Positions 61,542 to 64,000 of a stretch of DNA of 64,000 nt are shown one piece after another; the stretch's first letter is position 1; each line of letters begins with the position of its first letter. The translations under genes were made by a program, and so were the position numbers. Origin of the DNA: Caldicellulosiruptor acetigenus (lineage in GTDB: Bacteria; Bacillota; Thermoanaerobacteria; Caldicellulosiruptorales; Caldicellulosiruptoraceae); contig NZ_CP113866.1 of assembly GCF_026914305.1 (NCBI RefSeq), positions 2,235,501 to 2,299,500 on the forward strand, in the 5' to 3' direction. The notes beneath the pieces were generated by a model, which saw only the letters and a program-made list of their open reading frames with translations, had not been told where the DNA came from and made no database searches.

Positions 61542-63680
61542 TTACTCTAAAGACATAATCTTAATTTTCTCTATATCACTTAACCCTGAATTGTATTGCT
61601 GTATAAAGCTTATAAATCCTTGTAATAAACCTGCCTGAGCTAACACTTCACCATTTGTAACTGGTTTCTTAGTTTTAGAGTCTATTATATTTCTGCCTTG
61701 GCTGTCTTTAGCGGGTTGATAAAGCCATTCCCATGGTGTTACTGCTAAATCTGGTTGAGTAGCATTTTTATTTTTCTTGTTTTTTGCTTGTTCCTGTAAT
61801 TTCTTTTGATTAGTGGTTATGTCTTTTAAACATTGAGTTATGGCAGCACCTAAAGCTTTATCCATAATCCCTTTGTTCATTTCTGCTTCCAAATCTTTTT
61901 GTGCCTTTTGTAATTGAACACCTTTCAATGACAATTCAACCTTAAATAACTCATTATTTCTGAAATTCTCATCATTCATAATTGCTCTTCTAACTGCTTC
62001 TGTTAATAACTGACTCTCAATAGCTTGCAATTCTAATGGGAATTTCTTATTATTCTGCTGATATTGCTGTTTCAATAACTGCACATCCCAGTAAGCCTTT
62101 TCTATCTGATAAGGAGACATCTTCTGCAATGTATCTGTGTTTATCTTCTGCTGTTTTAATTCCTGTTCCAATATACCGTTTTGCAATTTAGCTTTATCAA
62201 CTTCCAATGCAGCCTGTTTGACTTCATATGGAATTATCTGTTTATTCTTCTCATAGTTTTGAGCTAACAATTTTATCTGATAATCCAATTGCTGCAATTC
62301 TAATGGTGTCATCTTTGCTAACTTATCATTGGTCAACTGCATATTCCTTAACTGCTCTGTTGCCTGCTTTATTTCAATTGGTGCCATCTGTTCTTTGACA
62401 TTTAATTCAAATTTCTTTGTCGCTAACTCTGTTTGTGCAGCTTCCTTCTGGATTGGGAATAATTCCTTGGATTGCTGCAAAGCTGTTTGTTTTGTCGCTA
62501 ATTCTGTCTGTGCCGTCTCTTTCTGAATTGGGAATAATTGTGCTGACTGTTTCTGTTGCTGTTGTGCACCTAATACATTAGACAATGCAGCTGCTATCTG
62601 TGCGTTTCTGTATGGCAATTCAGCATTGTATTGCTGAGCTTGCATTGCCCTTTCAATTGCTTTCTCTCTTTGCTGTGCTATATAATTAGCTATTTGTGCT
62701 CTTCTTTCTTCATCAAGCTGTTCTAATTGTTTTTGTCCCTGAGCTTCCACTTCTGCTATTTTGTCAACCGCATAGCTTGACCTTGCCAGTCCTCTTGATA
62801 ACATTTGATTTGATACATTTGACTTTGCTTGCTCAATAGCCTGTTTTATCTCTTGTGCCCTTTGATTATAAATCGGATTGTATATCGCTTCTGCTTCCTT
62901 CTGTAATTCTTCTGTTGATGGTATTTTAGCAAATTCTTGAGACAATCCCTGTGTCGGTGTTATTGCTTGCAATAAGCTTTCTAAATTAGAAGGTGTCTTA
63001 TATGGCACAATGCCAATATACATTTTGCCTGTCTGTGGGTCTCTATTCCATGTCCAATCAGCATTTGGGTATAAGTCTCTTACCCATATCCATTGACCGT
63101 TTACATTGACATAAGTCTTGTTATCAGGACCAATATAACCCTCACCTAATGCTTTTGGTGTACCGCTTGAAAAATCATAGATGGTTACTTTTCTTGATGG
63201 GTCTTGATACCACAAAGGTTTTGTTGTCGGTGTTGCAACTGATGTTGTTTTTGCAGTTGCCTGTGTTGACTGCGCTGATGGTGTTTGTTTGCTAAGCTGT
63301 GCGTCTAAAACTTTAAAACTTCCCCATGATGGGTTTGTTGTCGCCGTATAACTCAAATTCTGTGGACTTGTCGGTTGATTTAATTGTGCATCCAAAACTT
63401 TAAACTGTCCCCATGATGGTGTTGTCGGTGTTGTTGTCTTTGTCGTCGGTGTAGTTGTTGGTTTAACACTCTGTGCTAAAGATAATTGCTGGTCTAAAAG
63501 TTTGAACTGTCCCCAGCTTGGGTTAGATTGATTTTGCTTAAAATTTTGAATAGCTGTTTTTATTTGTTGCTGTCTTGGTGCAAGAAATTGATTTTGCTTA
63601 AAGTCTTGAATAATGCTTTGAATTTGATTTTTTCTGCTGGTTTGAGTTTGATTGCCTAACCAATCTATTAAGTATGCCAT
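61542..63680 (-). CDS. Large Gln-rich repeat protein, virion-like
   Basis: The 712-residue protein (start MAYLIDWLGN, after AAAGGGTG) has no signal peptide. N-terminal repeats PSWGQFKLLDQQL, PSWGQFKVLDAQL and PSWGSFKVLDAQL (about residues 54-66, 88-100 and 117-129) are joined by Thr/Pro-rich linkers, preceded by a duplicated IxxxIQxFKQNQ. A small globular part (YVNVNGQWIWVRDLYPN) follows. From about 235 on it is a Gln/Ala/Glu-rich coiled coil with repeated ELFPIQKEAAQTELATK units. QMLSRGLARSSYAVDKIAEV recalls internal or tail-associated phage structural proteins. Assignment to a phage particle is tentative. Confidence 0.6.
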   Translation of the reverse strand: MAYLIDWLGNQTQTSRKNQIQSIIQDFKQNQFLAPRQQQIKTAIQNFKQNQSNPSWGQFKLLDQQLSLAQSVKPTTTPTTKTTTPTTPSWGQFKVLDAQLNQPTSPQNLSYTATTNPSWGSFKVLDAQLSKQTPSAQSTQATAKTTSVATPTTKPLWYQDPSRKVTIYDFSSGTPKALGEGYIGPDNKTYVNVNGQWIWVRDLYPNADWTWNRDPQTGKMYIGIVPYKTPSNLESLLQAITPTQGLSQEFAKIPSTEELQKEAEAIYNPIYNQRAQEIKQAIEQAKSNVSNQMLSRGLARSSYAVDKIAEVEAQGQKQLEQLDEERRAQIANYIAQQREKAIERAMQAQQYNAELPYRNAQIAAALSNVLGAQQQQKQSAQLFPIQKETAQTELATKQTALQQSKELFPIQKEAAQTELATKKFELNVKEQMAPIEIKQATEQLRNMQLTNDKLAKMTPLELQQLDYQIKLLAQNYEKNKQIIPYEVKQAALEVDKAKLQNGILEQELKQQKINTDTLQKMSPYQIEKAYWDVQLLKQQYQQNNKKFPLELQAIESQLLTEAVRRAIMNDENFRNNELFKVELSLKGVQLQKAQKDLEAEMNKGIMDKALGAAITQCLKDITTNQKKLQEQAKNKKNKNATQPDLAVTPWEWLYQPAKDSQGRNIIDSKTKKPVTNGEVLAQAGLLQGFISFIQQYNSGLSDIEKIKIMSLE

Positions 63681-63697
63681 GATTAACACACCCTTTC

Positions 63698-63919
63698 TTA
63701 TGCAATTTTGTTTTCAATCTCTTTCAAGGAACCATCTTCATTAAATAGCTCATCTTCTGGCACATTGAAAAACTCTGCCAGTCTCTTTTTAACCTTTGGA
63801 TATGCTTTCCTTTCGCCTCTTTCAATCGCTGTTAACAAAGTGTAATTAATACCCGCTGCCAAAGATAGTTTAGCTGATGATAAGTTAAGCTGTTTTTTCA
63901 AATATTCTAACTTTGTCAT
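63698..63919 (-). CDS. Small XRE-type DNA-binding protein
   Basis: The 73-residue single HTH protein reads LNLSSAKLSLAAGINYTLLT and AIERGERKAYPKVKKRLAEF, with an acidic tail. GGAG precedes ATG 63919. It lies 17 bases upstream of the Gln-rich gene in the same direction and may control the element. Confidence 0.82.
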   Translation of the reverse strand: MTKLEYLKKQLNLSSAKLSLAAGINYTLLTAIERGERKAYPKVKKRLAEFFNVPEDELFNEDGSLKEIENKIA

Positions 63920-63957
63920 TTTAAATCAACTCCTTTCATGTGTTTTTCAAAAATAAA

Positions 63958-63998
63958 AGCTGCCCAAAGAAGTTATAAAACCTCTTTGAGGCAGCTTA
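63958..63998 (-). terminator. Terminator of a gene beyond the right edge
   Basis: On the minus strand AAGCTGCC pairs with GGCAGCTT, with an inner CAAAGAGG/CTTCTTTG stem, followed by TTATTTTTG. Confidence 0.75.
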
Positions 63999-64000
63999 AT

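Overview
The window looks like a chromosomal segment of a thermophilic, plant-polysaccharide-degrading Firmicute of the Caldicellulosiruptor type. The basis is recognition of protein families rather than a database search. The GH1 beta-glucosidase matches my memory of Caldicellulosiruptor saccharolyticus BglA almost throughout and sits beside two GH94 phosphorylases. HydF/AspA, very AT-rich DNA, AGGAGG-type ribosome sites and TTG/GTG starts all fit that group.

Layout. (1) 1-8.9 kb is an accessory region of secreted or cell-wall proteins. An M23-like protein and a GH24 lysozyme share a leader motif, and each is followed by a small exported protein. The remains of a third such pair lie between them. 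Next come repeated units of a secreted protein plus a one-pass membrane protein, then a ferritin-like protein. (2) 9-17.1 kb is an insertion-sequence graveyard: a truncated IS256-family copy, an IS110-family element with a plausible bridge RNA, a GNAT gene, a full-length IS256-family copy with 8-bp target duplications, a second IS110 left end without its recombinase, and a DDE-transposase element. A 0.56-kb imperfect inverted repeat flanks 4.25-12.83 kb, and the ferritin-like gene recurs at 17.5 kb. (3) 18-24.5 kb holds a secreted cysteine peptidase with a membrane partner, aspA-hydF ([FeFe]-hydrogenase maturation), a SIMPL protein and a GNAT protein. (4) 24.5-36.2 kb holds two sugar-uptake operons, an alpha-galactosidase with a CUT1 ABC importer and a GH32 sucrase with a second CUT1 importer. 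Each faces a divergent regulator (tandem XRE genes or LacI) across an operator-like site that overlaps a near-consensus promoter. (5) 37.1-42.3 kb holds an orphan cas6, an ABC exporter fused in frame to a 2[4Fe-4S] aldo/keto reductase, smpB-ssrA (tmRNA) and a toxin-antitoxin remnant. (6) 42.3-55.8 kb holds polysaccharide synthesis genes, two GH94 phosphorylases, bglA, ogt, rlmD, a double ferritin-like protein, a bacteriohemerythrin and tRNA-Leu(CAA). (7) 55.8-64 kb looks like an integrated plasmid or phage: a 2.4-kb non-coding repeat field, a chimeric DnaB-N/RepA-like helicase, small DNA-binding proteins, a palindromic control region and a long Gln-rich, virion-like protein.

Functionally the chromosomal part imports oligosaccharides and cleaves them hydrolytically (alpha-galactosidase, GH32, BglA) or phosphorolytically (GH94), with hydrogenase maturation serving fermentative H2 production. 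The strongest candidate for a noteworthy system is the IS110 element. Its predicted upstream RNA contains short segments matching both sides of its own insertion site. The second is the array of cell-wall hydrolases with a shared leader and small exported partners. The third is the chimeric replication helicase with its repeat field.
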